A DNA stretch of 64,000 nucleotides from Urechis unicinctus. Taxonomy: Eukaryota; Annelida; Polychaeta; Xenopneusta; Urechidae. Below the pieces are notes generated by a model, which saw only the letters and a list, made by a program, of their open reading frames with translations, was not told where the DNA came from and ran no database searches. Position numbers and translations under genes: made by a program. Where the stretch lies: positions 32,118,285-32,182,284 of the forward strand of contig CM067356.1 in NCBI GenBank assembly GCA_034190875.2, given 5' to 3'. Positions 1 to 14,600 of this stretch are shown here, piece by piece (position 1 is the first letter of the stretch; the number at the start of each line of letters is the position of its first letter).

Positions 1-2339
1 AACGATGCATATTTTGATAGAACGAGACAATTATAAAAAGTTTGCTATTGGTTCAAGCTTTTTTTTTATGATCAAATGATAATTGGCTGATAAATTAGGA
101 ATTTAAAAAAAATCCAGATTTTGGATACCATATTTTATTGAGAAAAATTTGACTCGGACCTCGATTATTTGGCTTGGGACATTTGGAATATTATTCACAA
201 TCACATATATTAAGAAAATGAAATTTAGATACAAGATGATATTAATTTTGCAAAATTTGGATGATTATCCATGGAAGTATTAGGGGTTCCAGATATTTTG
301 TTTTTACCTTGACCTTAGTTTTAGGTCAAGGTCAAACTGCAAAAAAAATAATAAAAAATATTGATAATTGTGATCTGAATCGTGAAAAAAATTTGTTACT
401 AACAAACATGCAAACGGGACTGATCAACAAAGCTTCTTTTCGCCAAGTTATCAAAAGGCAATGCGGTGACAATGATGAACTTGGAAGTGGAGTTGTCGCT
501 AACTAATGACGAGGCCACCCGCGAGTTGCCTCCCTCTCCTAGCCTCTGAGACCCATGTCTTATTGATAAAGCCAAAATTAGTGTCTCCTTGCTTGTGGAT
601 ACAAGGCATTGGCCGAGGGAATCGTTGCCTAAATAAGCCAAAGGGGAACGCGGCCAAATTGGAAAACAAAGATAAAAGCAAGCGGTGAATAAAGACGCGG
701 GGGTGGCGGCAAGACAACTGCTCCTGCATCAATCAGAGACATCATCAATTTAGTCGCTGCTGCTGCTGCTGTTGTTGCTAGTGCTGTTGCTGTTGGTGAT
801 TGGACAGCGGACCTGATAAATGTCGTCCAGCTCGGCACTGTCGCCAATTCCCAGCTGTATAAGGCCATAACGAGAGAAGGCCGTATCAAGTTCCCGCCAA
901 GAATCATCTTCCAAAAGAGGGCGCTGAGAGGAAACAGACGACAAAACTCGACTAGCGATAAAACAAGACGCCGATTCATGCATGTCAAATAACCATCTTA
1001 ATAAAGGACTAGGGCTGCCTTCTTCTTCTGGATTCCTTTGTCGATTCTAGCAAGCGTGAACCAAATCTAGTAATGGAATATAATCTGTCAATATCTAAAT
1101 ATAGCCAATCCTTACACTTCTAACTTAAAACAGGCGCAGAGAGGTCGAGATTCTAATACCAGAACAAGATGGTGAAGGTGGATTGAGGTATGATCAGCGG
1201 CGGTGTCAGAAAGACAGGTGCGAATAAATAATTTGGCTAAGAAAATATGCCATTTGTATTCTATATATGAAATGTTTTCAGATAGGTTGGTTCTTAGTTT
1301 CCCATTTTGGAGCATCGTGTGCTATGACTCTGGTGTGGATATGAAACGGGGTGCGGGGGGAGAGATATTACTTCCAGGTGCATTAATTTCTACTCAGTCG
1401 TCTTTCAATCTGAAGCTCTATATTTTGGGGGTATGATTCAATAGCGACCCTTCCTGAGCAGTAAACAGGCAACAGATTCGATGAACCGGAAAAATAACTG
1501 CTCTTTGAAATATTGGAGTCCTCAAACGGAAGTCATTATGGGCCGGGGATCTTCACCGATAGATCGATTATTAATATGACAGATGAGAGAATTAGTGTGA
1601 GATGCGAGATTGGTGGCCGGCGGGTCAAGGTCGGCAAAGCGAGGGGTCGGGTAGGAGGGGAAAGGGGGTGTTAACGAGGCTGGTGTGCGGGCGACGGCCC
1701 TAGTGATCCCGTCGACCAGGAAGGGACACGCTACAAGTCCTCTCAACACTGAACTCTCAAACTACAGCCTACCGCGACCGCCACTAGGCGGCAGCACTTC
1801 TGCGCTGCGTTGCTGGCGACGACAGACTGCCTTGGTGTGGGTTCCCACATGAGCCAACACAAGCCACTTGTTGCTAATAGTTCCACCGTCATCTCATTAT
1901 GGCCAGCAGAATCAGCCGCAGACAGGCAGAAGAGGAAGCCACCCCAGCGCCGTTCCAGGAAGTCCCAGCTGTCCGACTTCAACATAGACACCGGACCTGT
2001 TTGTGACCCTCAACCAAACGCCACCCCCACCCCCACCCAAAAAACCCTGACCCAGCCCCTTTCCAAAGCCGCACAACTTCGACTCAATAATTCGTTATAA
2101 CAGATCACAAACGCCATTACTACAAGTGATATGATCAGTGTGTATCATTGTTAAATACAAAGCTATTGATGACGTCCATGACCTTTTGGGGTGGCATCAA
2201 CCTCGTGTCTGTCAGTCATTTCTGGCAGGTCTAATACATGTCGATCATCTCTTAGCTATACACCATTAATCGTGCAGCTCTTCACCTTTCGCCAATGTCA
2301 TGCATGAGTCAGCTCCATTCAGTCGGGAGGCGGGTCAGA

Positions 2340-3330
2340 GCACCATAATCTTCCACTCAAACCGATAACCTCCCATCAGAACCAATGATCTCTCCCCTGT
2401 TCCAATAACGCCCCACCCCCCTGCCGCCCATTTATCTTCCTCCCCAACCGATAACTTTCAGATCCGACCGATCACCTCCCTCCCTGACTGATAATCTCAC
2501 ACCCCCGTCAAATCAATTACCTCCCGCCCAAACCGATAACCTCCCATTCAGACCTGCAACCTCCCTCTCAGATAAGTAACCTCGGAACCGGTGACATCCC
2601 CCACAGACCTGTAACCTCCCACTCAGATAAGTAACATCCCACTCGGATCAGTAACTTCCCCCACAGACCGGTAACCTCCCCCCACAGACCGATAACCTCC
2701 GACTCAGATCAGTAACCTCCCCACAGACCGATAACCTCCCACTCAGACCAGTAAACTCCCCACAGACCGGTAACCTTCCACACAGGTCGGTTATCTCCCA
2801 CTCAGACTGGTAACCTTCCACACAGGTCGATAACCTCCCTCTCAGATCAGTAACCTCCCCACAGACCGATAACCTCCCACTCAGACCAGTAAACTCCCCA
2901 CAGACCGGTAACCTTCCACACAGGTCGGTAATCTCCCACTCAGACTGGTAACCTTCCACACAGGTCGGTAACCTCCCTCTCAGACAAGTAACCTCCCCAC
3001 AGGTCGGTAATCTCCCACTCAGACCGGTAACCTTCCACACAGGTCGGTAATCTCCCACTTAGACTGGTAACCTTCCACACAGGTCGGTAATCTCCCACTC
3101 AGACTGGTAACCTTCCACACAGGTCGGTAACCTTCCACACAGGTCGGTAATCTCCCACTCAGACCGGTAACCTTCCACACAGGTCGGTAATCTCCCACTC
3201 AGACCAGTACCCTACCACTCAGACCAGTACCCTCCCACTCAGGTCGGTAACCATCCACTCAGACCAGTACCCTCCCACTCAGGTCGGTAACCATCCACTC
3301 AGACCGGTAACCTCCCATTCAGACAGGTCA
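2340..3330. repeat. 20-bp minisatellite in CUX1 intron 4
   Basis: About 1 kb of tandem units of the type GGTAACCTTCCACACAGGTC alternating with GGTAATCTCCCACTCAGACC. The units are degenerate before 2560 and regular from about 2640 to 3330. The alternation suggests a 40-bp higher-order unit in the right half. Long open frames on the minus strand here (for example 2648-3058) are repeat artefacts. Confidence 0.9.
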
Positions 3331-5211
3331 GTCTGTTTAATCAGTCCGGATTTACGGAGATTTCGCCGCCAAACAACTTGGCGACATCAGCGCAGGGGGT
3401 AGCTGCCGTAAAGCAGTCGGGCGGATGCAGCGAGTACTGTTTGATGAGACTAGAGACATGATCATCTATTATTATTGAGTGGAGAGCCGATGCGTCAGTG
3501 TGGGCCGCTACTGAGAGATCTGCTAACACTTCTCACTGTCGGCTGGGAATCGATCACAGCAGTATTAGCGGACAGCGAATCATCACCGCTTCCACCATCA
3601 TTACTGCTTTCACGATGCACATTACTCCTGGAAAAAATAACATTATGAAGGGACTTGTTGTTGGAGGTGGGGTGGGGGACCCTATGGTGTATGCGTGCGC
3701 CGATCTTAATTGGGTGTCCCTCCCCTGGTCGGGGTGAAGGGGTTCGCTGGCCTCTGATGACATATCGAACACCCGGCAGCGATGTTACACCAAGTATTGA
3801 TCAATATTGGACAGAGCGGTGACAGAGGCGTAAGCCCCGCCCCTCACTACCCCCAGCAGAGCTGTGTCAGGGCCAGAGGAAACTTTTACCTGTTGCTCGA
3901 TGATAACAGAGAGGCAGCCCTTGACAACCCATCTCTGCCTGCAGTCTCAGCAGCTCCAAGCCACAACACTCCTTTCCCATAGAACACACAAATAGCTTTT
4001 CAATACGAGTTAGTCGATGCCTCCAATAACGACCGCCCATCCCCGACCCCAACACCATCACCACAATTCGACCCAGCCTCCAATTATGTGACACTGTAAA
4101 ACTAAGCCTTATTTGCGCGGTAGCATGCTCTAACAATACCATTTACACGGAGCGAATCAATAAAGCAGCCGAACCTGTTGTCGGCATCTGAAATCGATAC
4201 AGGACGCCTGGTTTACGCGGACACCCGTTAACATCGACGACACATCGATTGCCGAGTCAAATTCAATCCTGTCATAGGACGGAGTGGAAAGGGAGCGTTG
4301 TGTTTCGCGTGATGGAGGCGGGAACACACAGCGCAAACCACGTCGAACGACACTGCGATAGGTGGAGGGGGGAGAGGCAGTAATCGCGCCAGCAGCCCGC
4401 CATCTTGATTCCAACCACGTGACCTTGCCCAGCATCTTCCTCTTGTCATCTTACTCGAGTGAGGGAAAAAGGCACAGTGTTTGGCTGGCTTTGTCAAGTG
4501 ATGTGAATTATTAAACTTGATGCTATCGATTTCTGTTAGCTGCTAGCTGGTTGACAATGGGCGGTGTACGAAAGAAGCAGTCAGAGTCCTATCCCATCCG
4601 TCTTACTTATAACTCACTCCATAACGCCTCATCAATATTCAATCACAGCGGCGACATCTAGGTTTGAGCGCGGCTTTGATAAGTGGCAAGAGCAATAACA
4701 CTTTCCATCATTCCCTCAGACCTACCCCGCCATTGTTTACCTTCTATCACAACTTGTTTGACAAGTGCAACAAGTTTTTCAAGAAGTGTGAACCAGAGTA
4801 AATCTTCCAGCAGAATGGACCCAGTCAACTCGCGGAGAGTTCCAGCCGCCGGCCCGCGAGCCGATGTATCTTGCGGACGGTTATGATGAAAATGACCGTG
4901 GGGTTCAGAGGGACGTGACGAGAGGGACAGGTAAGGAATGGCCCTCTTTAACCGAGTCTTGTTTGACAGACGCAAGATGAGGACTCATGTAGAAGCGCTC
5001 ATCATCCAGACGAAACATCGCTCGGCATCAACTGCGCTCTGTATGATTCACCCTTACCAACCACGAAGTGGTGCAAGTGAGCAGAAGTCAAGCGAGAAAT
5101 TTAGCGGGTACAGCTCCACTGTGAGTCGGAGTGTTTCTCTTTATGACGAGATCACAAATCACACACCGCCGCCTCACGAAATATCGCCCGCCTGATGGGC
5201 CGCGATATATC

Positions 5212-5226
5212 ACACACACACACACA
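5212..5226. repeat. (CA)n microsatellite
   Basis: A short uninterrupted CA run following ATAT in CUX1 intron 4. Confidence 0.8.
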
Positions 5227-5376
5227 GTCCCGACGCGGCCAGCGAGATACGACGACCCGGTCGACGACCACGTGAACACCGAGCATTCATCCGGGTCACG
5301 CAAATATAACCATCAATGCACGCGCATTAGGTGTGATAGCGTGAACTTTTGGACAAGCAGCTCGGTGAGCTTAAGT

Positions 5377-5419
5377 CACGTGCCTATGCCACGTCACTGC
5401 AACGTCATTTGTGACGTCA
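5377..5419. promoter_or_regulatory. Cluster of bZIP/E-box sites (candidate enhancer)
   Basis: Within 43 bp there is a CACGTG E-box (5377-5382), two ACGTCA half-sites (5391-5396 and 5402-5407) and a full palindromic CRE, TGACGTCA (5412-5419). Known: CREB/ATF factors bind TGACGTCA, and bHLH or USF factors bind CACGTG. A regulatory role inside CUX1 intron 4 is inference only. Confidence 0.4.
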
Positions 5420-5677
5420 ACCTAACGTGGCCTCATTCGAGCTTGGGGCTGACCTCTATGACCACCCCATCATGATCACACACTGCAAGTTAATCACTAT
5501 ATGCAATCCTGAGGAGGGATCATAATGGTTAGCCACAAGAGCAAACCCCATGCCCCTCCAACCACCCTCAAACCAAAACAATACGGATCATAATCCGACC
5601 CCAACTTTCATACCAGGGCATAGATGTACAGTAACACTAACCACCGCTGACATGAGAGCCTATTCTAGGGGACGCAC

Positions 5678-8600
5678 CTTGGTTCTTGATCTCGGCGAAC
5701 TCATGGTTGTATTCTTCTAACGTGTCCCTCAGCTGACGATTCTCTGTCTCCAGATCCTTGGCTTTCTGTGCTTTCTTCTGCAGGAGGATGGCATGCTCCA
5801 GACTCGAGCTGGGGTCTGCACAGACACACAGCACACGCTCCAACACCGCACTCTACAGCGTAACAACATACATGTAAATACACAAGTCAGTTACTCAAAA
5901 GTTATCACGCAGCGATAAGATTTTACAGTTTCAGGAGGAGTGGAGTAGTCAGATTCGATGATGGACGAGAAATAAGATGAGCGCCAAGAAGGCTTGTGAG
6001 TCATGATAAGAAGAACCACCATAGACATCATTTATTCTAGACCATTGGCATCTCGTTAAATGGCACGAGCGCATGCATGGGAAATGACCAAATTCCCTCC
6101 CAGCAAAAAATACCACAGATAGACAATGTATAAACACTGCGATTGAGAACAATGTCTGCGACTGATCCAAGTCGCACACACTCTCCACCTCCCACCACGT
6201 GACCAATGAGAGCTCCACCTAACGAATGGTGCTAGAACAATGCTTCAACGCAGTTCGCCATATCGATACGAAACAGAACATAAGTTTAAAGTGAGTTTCT
6301 TTTACGCTAGCAAGACAAATATTTCAAAGTTTGAGGCCACAGAAGAAGTGAAGGGCAGAACAAAAGGGATCGGGGTTTACGGGCAGCAACGATCAGCGAG
6401 ACTCTATATCATTCGCAGCAGCGTATATTGATGAAAAACACATTCTTTGTCTGTATGGAAAGTTTCCGAGCGGTGAGTGAGTTGCAGCTAACACGCGTTT
6501 TTGGTGTGAGCTAGTTGTTATGGGAGGAATCACTCACCAGGAGGCAAGCGATCACACAGTCCCCTACCCGACATGGATAACATGTACCCCAATACTGACT
6601 AAGATGACAAGGCTCAGAGGTCGAACATGTAAAACCAGATATAGACCAGGATGAAAGTGAACTGATCCACCGGGATCCACGGATCTTAAACCCACTCCAC
6701 AGAGCCGCCGCGGATTATTTGTCAAGTCAACGGACACTATTCGCACTCCCAATGACCATTCACCCACTCCACAGGGCCAATATACACTCCACAGACTAAC
6801 ATACCCACTCCACGGACTCCACACCCACGCACCAGACCATATATGGGATCCACATGCCCTTCACTGGCCCTACATCCACTCAATGGACCCTATACGCATT
6901 CTGCAGACCCTATACCACTCCATGGACCCTATGCCCACTCCACGGACCCTATATCCACTCCACGGACCCTATAACCACTCCATGGACCCTATAACCACTC
7001 CACGGACCCTATATCCACTCTACGGACCATATAACCACTCCACGCACCCTATATCCACTCTACGGACCCTATACCTAATCCACGGACCCTATAACCACTC
7101 CGTGGACCTTATACCCACTCCACGGACCCTATAACCACTCCATGGACCCTATTACCACTCTACGGACCCTATACCCACTCCACGGACCCTATATCCACTC
7201 CATGGACCCTATATCCACTCTACGGACCCTATACCCACTCCACGGAACCTATATCCACTCTACGGACCTTATAATCACTCCACGGACCTTACAACCCTGA
7301 TAACCACTCCACGGACCTTGAACCAGCTCCCAATTACAGTGACCATACATACCCTTCCGCTTGACCACAGCACCCTGACAAGCACGCCACGTGATGTGAC
7401 AGATGGTTGATCTCGCCCATACACACACACTGCCTGACGTATCTCACACCACGTCGGCCTTTCCCACTGTATCGCCGACATTAACCAATACACTCTATTC
7501 AACACTCCAAACACTTTACAGCAATCTAAAGCAGCAATTTTTATTATCGAAAAAAAATGGTTAAGGATATAAAGTCAACATGATTGAATCGTTGGAGAAG
7601 AACTTGACAAAAGAAACGCATTAGTCTACTCAATACCTTTCAGACTTTGAGAACAGTTGGGCGATTTTCAACAGTATTTCAAATAAGTTTGACAGGCTTT
7701 GTGGTCCTGACTTCTGCGCATGACCGGAGCCGGCAGTCTTGCCTATGTTTCTTCAATATGTTAAATAGGCAAGGATGATAAAGTATATTAAAGCTGCGAT
7801 AGGAAAGAAGTTGCTTAACGACAGGACATGTGAAAAAACCGACAAAAGGCACGTATTCAATCACCTGTAGGCGTCGGCAGCTATATCACACGGCAGCTAT
7901 ATCACACGGCATCTTCACCCGACTTACAGCTCGGCCTCGTGGTTATAAAATCTTTGACAGTTTATTGAGAGCCGCATCTATTGTATACACCATGTCAAGA
8001 CACTGCATTCCTTCAATTTCCGATGACCCTGCGCGCTCGCCCGTGCCCTAACACGCGGTGCAAAGAAGTTATACGGCCCAAAAAAACGCCGCTAGACACA
8101 CCGTAAATAGCTAGATAGGATCACACTAGGGGGTCGGGGGAGGGGGTAGTAACGGAACGGATGACTTCTTTCCATGGTGAAGCCAGCAGGTATTGGATAG
8201 GGTAGGGTAGTGGGGTTGTTCCGACCTGTCTGGGGGACTTGCTGATTGATGGTGAGTCAGGTGAGGAGAGAAACAGGTAGAGGGAGGACATAACAGGTGT
8301 ATTGATTAGTATTGACCCATCACATGTAGGGACAGGTAGACACATTAAGTTATACACGATTCTAATAGAAGCCTTGTCGCCTGCTGCACGATCGATCACA
8401 CTGCATCGATCTGTACATCTACTAGAGACCACGACATCAAACCCCACCCCCCACCACCACCATCACCTCACCAGATCCATGGTTTGTTTTATCTGTCTTG
8501 CAACTTACACAACAGGTATTATATGCATTGTAACCCAAGACAGACACCCCCTCCGCCCGACCCCCGGAACAGGGTAGACATACGAATGACACAGGGGAAT

Positions 8601-11600
8601 GAACATATGCGATTGGCATCCACCTTACGAAGGGAGAGGGAGACCCACAATCAATAGCCGAAAACGTGATGACAAAAGCAGCGCCGATGAACGTCGCCAT
8701 CGCCCTACGATAAGTCGGAGATCGATAGCGTCACCAAGAGCAAGCTGGGTATGTTTGACCCCACCCGCTTCCCCGCCTCCAGCAGTCATCGACAAACACG
8801 AGTCTGGTGACATCAGTGCCGTACATGACACCACAACTTGCAACATCAGTTTTCTGTTAGGAATACTAACGAGGGGAGAGCAAATGGGGCGTGATCACAG
8901 CGCTATTGATATGCTATCATATGGTGGAGCAGAGAAGGGCGAGATAGTCGATAGACAATGGGGTCTGACACGATATAGACATGGGTAAGGGAAGACCTGA
9001 GGTCAGGGGAGGCGGGATGTCATGGATGACAATAGGTTATTGGAGATCGGAGGTCAGGGAAGATTGAAGATCATAGAGGACATGGACGACTGGAGGTCAG
9101 GGAAGATTGAAGATCATAGAGGACATGGACGATTGGAGGTCAGGGAAGATTGGAGGTCATTGACAACAAGAGGTCATTGACGACAAGAGGTCATATAGGA
9201 TTGGAGGTCAGGGAAGGCTGAAGGTCATGGACAATTGGAGGTCTGAGAAAGTTGGGGTGGTGAAGTGGCGCGAAGTTGACAGACACCGCGTTCCCGACGA
9301 GTGGAATGATGCATATATGTCGCTTGGATCACTTCCTATCGAATGTCACCTTCGTGTCGACACATTCATTCGGATGACACACCGATAGCAAAGCAGAAGA
9401 AGGGAACAAGGACACTTAATGACGGCTAAATATAGTGATGCCATAAAAATGAGTATCGTTGCCATTACAAGCACGAAGACGGGTGTTCCCTTATGACGGT
9501 CACGAGAAGAGCGGGATGTTGACGACAAAAGAAAACTGCTCGTAGTCTCACCCGGGGCGTCGATGAGCTGCTTATAAACGGCGAGGAAGGCGGCTTCGGC
9601 ACTCTTGCTGCGCTTGGATAACGAGTCGATTTCGCCCTGGAAGCTCTTCAGTAATGGCGCCACCACACGACGAACATCCTGCAACACATACCACATCTCG
9701 ACTTCAAACAACATAATTAGCGTATTAGAGACTCGAACTTAAACAGGTGTCAATAAATTGAATGATTAATGATGACAATATTCAGAAGTAGTCATCATTA
9801 AGTCCGATGTGATAAGGTGTCAGAAGTGGATTAAATAGCGTCAGAAGTGGGTCACAATGTGAAAAGTGGGCAACACGGCGTCAGAGGAGGGTTACACAAT
9901 GTCAGAAGTGGGTAACAATGTCAGAAGTAAGTTCCTGTTAACTGGTTAAGCATTGCATCAGAACCATCAAATGAATAAATGGGGTCAGCGGAAAGGAGTA
10001 GGCTGCCCTTGCACTCTATACATCAGATCGTTTGTTGAAGAAATACGAGCCCATATTCCCGATATGTTCCGCGCAACAGGAACCGAATGACAGACGTCGA
10101 AATGTATACATCCATTAAGCCTTATATAGCAGTATGAAGCAGGATCGGTAGGATCAACTAATGCCTCTGTGGAGGAGTATTGGGCTCGATTACCCGGCAG
10201 CCAGCCATTAGCGAGGCCAGAAAAGCAACATCACAGTATGGCATTCTGGGCATTGACGCCTGTCAGCGCGCCAGGCAATGCTATCCCGTAATGGAGTGGT
10301 CTGACCTCAAATGTTGAGGAAGTACGGGTAATTGGAGTAGTGATGGAAGTGTTAGGGGACGGGATACATGACAGGCAGTGAGTTTAACCCCGAACGCCTC
10401 ACCCAATTGGCCAAGTACCGCAACGAAGCCGTTACACTCGGCTCCAAATCCCGTCATACTCGGTCTCAGATCCCGTCATACTCGGCCCCAGATCCCGTCA
10501 TACTCGGCCCCAGATCCCGTCATACTCGGTCTCAGATCCCGTCATAATCGGCCCCAGATCCCGTCATACTCGATCTCAGATCCCGTCATAATCGGCCCCA
10601 GATCCCGTCATACTCGACCCCAGATTCTGTCACATTAAGCGTCCTTCCACATTCACCCTTACCCCTGATCCTGTCATGTTCACACTGGATCTCGCCACAC
10701 TCCACCCTTGATCCCGTCAAACTCACCCTGATCACGTCACCAACAGCCCCTATATTCTGTCAGATCAACCTCTGATCCAGCAACATTCATCCTGATCCCG
10801 TCACTATCATCCCCTCCACAAATCACCCGACCCCGTCAAATTCACCCCTGATCCCGTCACACAAAGCTATGACCCTGCCACATTTAAACCCTAATCCCAC
10901 CAAATTCAGACCTGATCCCAAAACATTCAGAAATGATCCCACATTCAGACATGATCCCATAATATTCAGACGCATTCCAACAATATTTACAACTGATCCC
11001 ACACTATACAGATCAGATCCAGTCATATTCACTTCCCTACATTATCCGAGTGGTATCATGGGTAAAGCTGAGGTTTTAAAAAATATATACGAATATGACC
11101 TTGACATTCAGAAACCTAAATATGGCATTCAATCGCAAGGTTAACGGGGCCTGCGTGTATGAAGGTTAAGGCATGATCATGACAAGGCAGGTTTGAAATC
11201 TTCCAGCCAACATTATTGAGGATCCAGTAACGCGATCGAAACGAGCGGTGGTGGACAGCGATGAACTACATTCGCACCAAGGAGCCTGGGGTGGGCGCTT
11301 CATAACGCGCCTCCTATAAATGACGCGCGTTCGATTACAAGCGGCATATCGACGGAGTGACAATGGGAGGGCATACCGGCGGCGAGTAAGATGACCCCTC
11401 TGGCGTTTGCCAGCCACGGAGCTAGCAGTCAGGAGCCAATCTCCTCACGTCATTAGCGGATGCGGCCCGTTTTTTTCTCCATAGCCTTCACCACATGTTG
11501 TATGATACGTGTCGTGTACACTGCCGTGAATTGGGTCTCCTGCGAGCGGCTGTCCCTAGCGACCTCATCACCACCTCTCGCCCTCTCTCTCTCTCTCTCT

Positions 11601-14600
11601 CTCTCTCACACATCCACATCTATACTCGCCATCTCCTCGCATGCTAATACATTTACTATTCATTTAAAATGAATTCCACTAAATTGCATAGAAAAGAATC
11701 GCATTGCCTAGATATGCCCAATTCTTTATCGCACGACAAAAGACACCCACCAAACTGCGACACCTGCCGGATTGGTTTATAGCACCAGACTGAATCTGTT
11801 ACCAGGGCAACGAACGCTCTGTTGGAGCGTATGCCAGGAAAGATCGATATCGATCAAAACTAGCGCTATTCAGGGGCGCATTAATAACGAACGAGTCGTA
11901 CTACCTGTTGCATGCTTAGATAGCCAAGGTGGGAGCGTGGTGTATAATAATACACACGGAGGTTGATAGATTCTACAGCCCCAAGAGACGGCCTCTTGAA
12001 TATGACACCCAACTCTAGCGAGTCGAGCACTGCCAGTGGTGGGGAAGACACCGATCATAAAGGTGGAAGATCACGGCGGCCTAGATGGTAGCGATGGCGG
12101 AGAAACGGATCAGCACAGTGAATGATGGTTGTGTTGTTAAAACACAGGTGTACTTTGTGTAGTTGGATCATGGCGGTGTAGATGGTTGAGCAGTTAGATC
12201 ACGGTAGTGTAGTTGGTTTTGTAGTTAGATCACGGTGGTGTAGATGGTTGTGTAGTTGGATCATGGCGATGTAGATGGTTGAGCAGTTATATCACGGTGG
12301 TGTAGTTGGTTGTGTAGTTAGATCACGGTGGTGTAGATGGTTGTGCAGTTGGTTGTGTAGTTGGATCATGGCGATGTAGATGGTTGAGCAGTTATATCAC
12401 GGTGGTGTAGATGGTTGAGCAGTTATATCACGGTGGTGTAGATGGTTATGCAGTTGGTTGTGTAGTTATATCACGGTGGTGTAGATGGTTATGCAGTTGG
12501 TTGTGTAGTTATATCACGGTGGTGTAGATGGTTATGCAGTTGGTTGTGTAGTTATATCATGGCTATGTAGATGGTTGTGTTTCGAAATTATGAGGCTTTA
12601 AATAAATCATTCACTTATCATCAAAAAGGACAGGATAGATGGCTGCTCCAAACTAGAATGCGGTGATTGACTGGTCTATGTTAGCCAAGACAAGGTCGAT
12701 AGTCAGAATCAGGCTAGTGGAAGTAATGTTTTTACTGATAAAATCGTTTGCTTTAAATTAATTAACCGCAAGCAGTCGATGGATGACATATCAACGGGTA
12801 TCCATAGGGCACCAACGTCGCCATTCAGTGCTGGCCTATTATCTGGGGGAGAGTTTTATGCTTGACTTGCACCGGGACTGGCGTGATTACGAGAGCGGAC
12901 AGGGGTCCTCTTGCAAGTGACAGGGCGTATATACAACAAGGACAGACGGAGGGGGCTGTATCAACCAGCAGACGGAGATTACAGACTCCACGACACCGCA
13001 GCACAGGCGAGAATCAACACAGAGAGGAGCAAAAACCACAGCCACAAAGAGCGAGAAGGGTGAGAAAGCGACAGGGAGAGAACCAATGAGAAGAGCTTTT
13101 ATGTGAGTGACAAAGCTGTCATGACGCTAAGCTCGCCCCAACAAAGCCCGGTCCGGTGGGCGGGGGGGTGAAGGATATTTTCCAGAGAGGCAGGAGGCTG
13201 AGGAGGGTGCTAGCGACACCTGTTGGCCGATCAGCTCAGGAAACAATAATATTGAGAGCAGCATTGGTGCTTTGTGACGGAGGCCGTTCGGAGGCTCGCC
13301 ACATCTTCACAGCTCGCCGCCGGCACTCTCGCCAAATGCTACAATGCGATTATCACTAACACCTCAGACGAAATGACGACCGACGGCCCGGGGCGGCCAC
13401 CAGAGAAACGAGGGGCCGGGCAAAGGGAAAAATCAGTCACTAATCTCCTTGAGGTCCGCAAGACCATTATGGTCATCTGCGCAGGTTGGGCATAAGACTG
13501 TATATGATGCAGCGGCGGTTGGTAAAATGATTCTTAGAATGATTGCGCGGACCAATGGAGAGTGATGGTGAACCATGACGCTAGAAACGCAATGAACAAG
13601 CTGTGACTGAAAAGATTGACTGATATTGATCAGGCATTGACTGAAACTATGACAAGACTGACCAAAACAATGATCAGGCTGTGACCAAAACAATGATCAG
13701 GCTGTGACCAAAACAATGATCAGGCTGTGACCAAAACAATGATCAGGCTATGACTGTCATAATAATTAGGCTGTGACCAAAGCAATGATCAGGCTGTGAC
13801 AGAAACAATGATCAGGCTATGACTGTCATAATGATGAGGCTGCGACTAATAACGATCTGGCTGTGACTGAAACTATGCCACGGTCAGGCAATGAATGGAA
13901 CAATGATCAGACTATGACACTGTTCATGGCCTGGGCAGCCTCATGGCGCATTGCGGCACGTCACCCCTTCGGCTTAGCGTCGCCTCCACACGCGGCACGC
14001 GTAGTCTCGCGACTGACAATCCCTGGAAACATGAAGGACGAGGAAGGACACAGACGATGGAGTCAAGGCGATGACTTATGACTGGAATCTCAAGCACCGA
14101 GGACACTGATCGGGACGTGGGAGAGCCGAGCTGAGGCTATGGTCTTGTGAGGAGGACACGCAGTCAATGAGCAACAAGCGACTATCATCAGATTGATAAG
14201 GCCCTCCCCCCCACCCACTCCAAGACGATATGGTGTCTGTCACTTAGGCCGATCCTCTTGTGTTCAACATGGCTGCGGCGGCAGAGCCGAGGAAACATGC
14301 TCGAATGACATCTGCATGACAGGGCCTGATAAAGACTAACGCGCCAAGCAATTACTCGTAGAACACGCTCGCGTTAAAAAGTAACGTCTCCTTCCGCCCC
14401 CAGACACGCGATGGAGTTGACAGGGCTGAGGCGAGAAGCGAAGCATATCTGCCAACAGCAGCAGCAACAACAACAGAAGCAACAACAACAATAACAACAA
14501 CAACAACAGCAGCAGAGTGAAAGTTGGGGCCACTTGAAAGCGAATGATGAGAGAGAGTGATAGAATTAGAGCGGGTCAGGGTGGCTTATGGTGGCACGGC

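Larger units (their letters stand above)
1..5677 (-). other. CUX1/CASP intron 4 (partial)
   Basis: No further CUX1 exon was recognised left of 5678; the next expected coding stretch (after KNQ) is absent, so this whole segment is read as intron. Positions 1-380 are AT-rich. The stretch around 500-1000 is more GC-rich, with a short CAG/CTG-like run near 755-795, and holds only short unsupported ORFs. A large 20-bp minisatellite occupies about 2340-3330. A CRE/E-box cluster at 5377-5419 is listed separately. Confidence 0.6.

Noticed and set aside
911..920. GAGGGCGCTG motif, also near 20756, as a CTCF-like core
   Set aside because: Too short to support a binding-site call.
2648..3058. 136-codon minus-strand ORF
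   Set aside because: Lies wholly within the 20-bp minisatellite; the translation is just the repeat.
2340..3330. CRISPR-like regular repeats (also at 6760, 22305 and 33560)
   Set aside because: The units are directly tandem with no unique spacers, and the context is an animal intron.
14336..14533. Leucine-rich minus-strand ORF
   Set aside because: Translation of the CAA/CAG trinucleotide tract.
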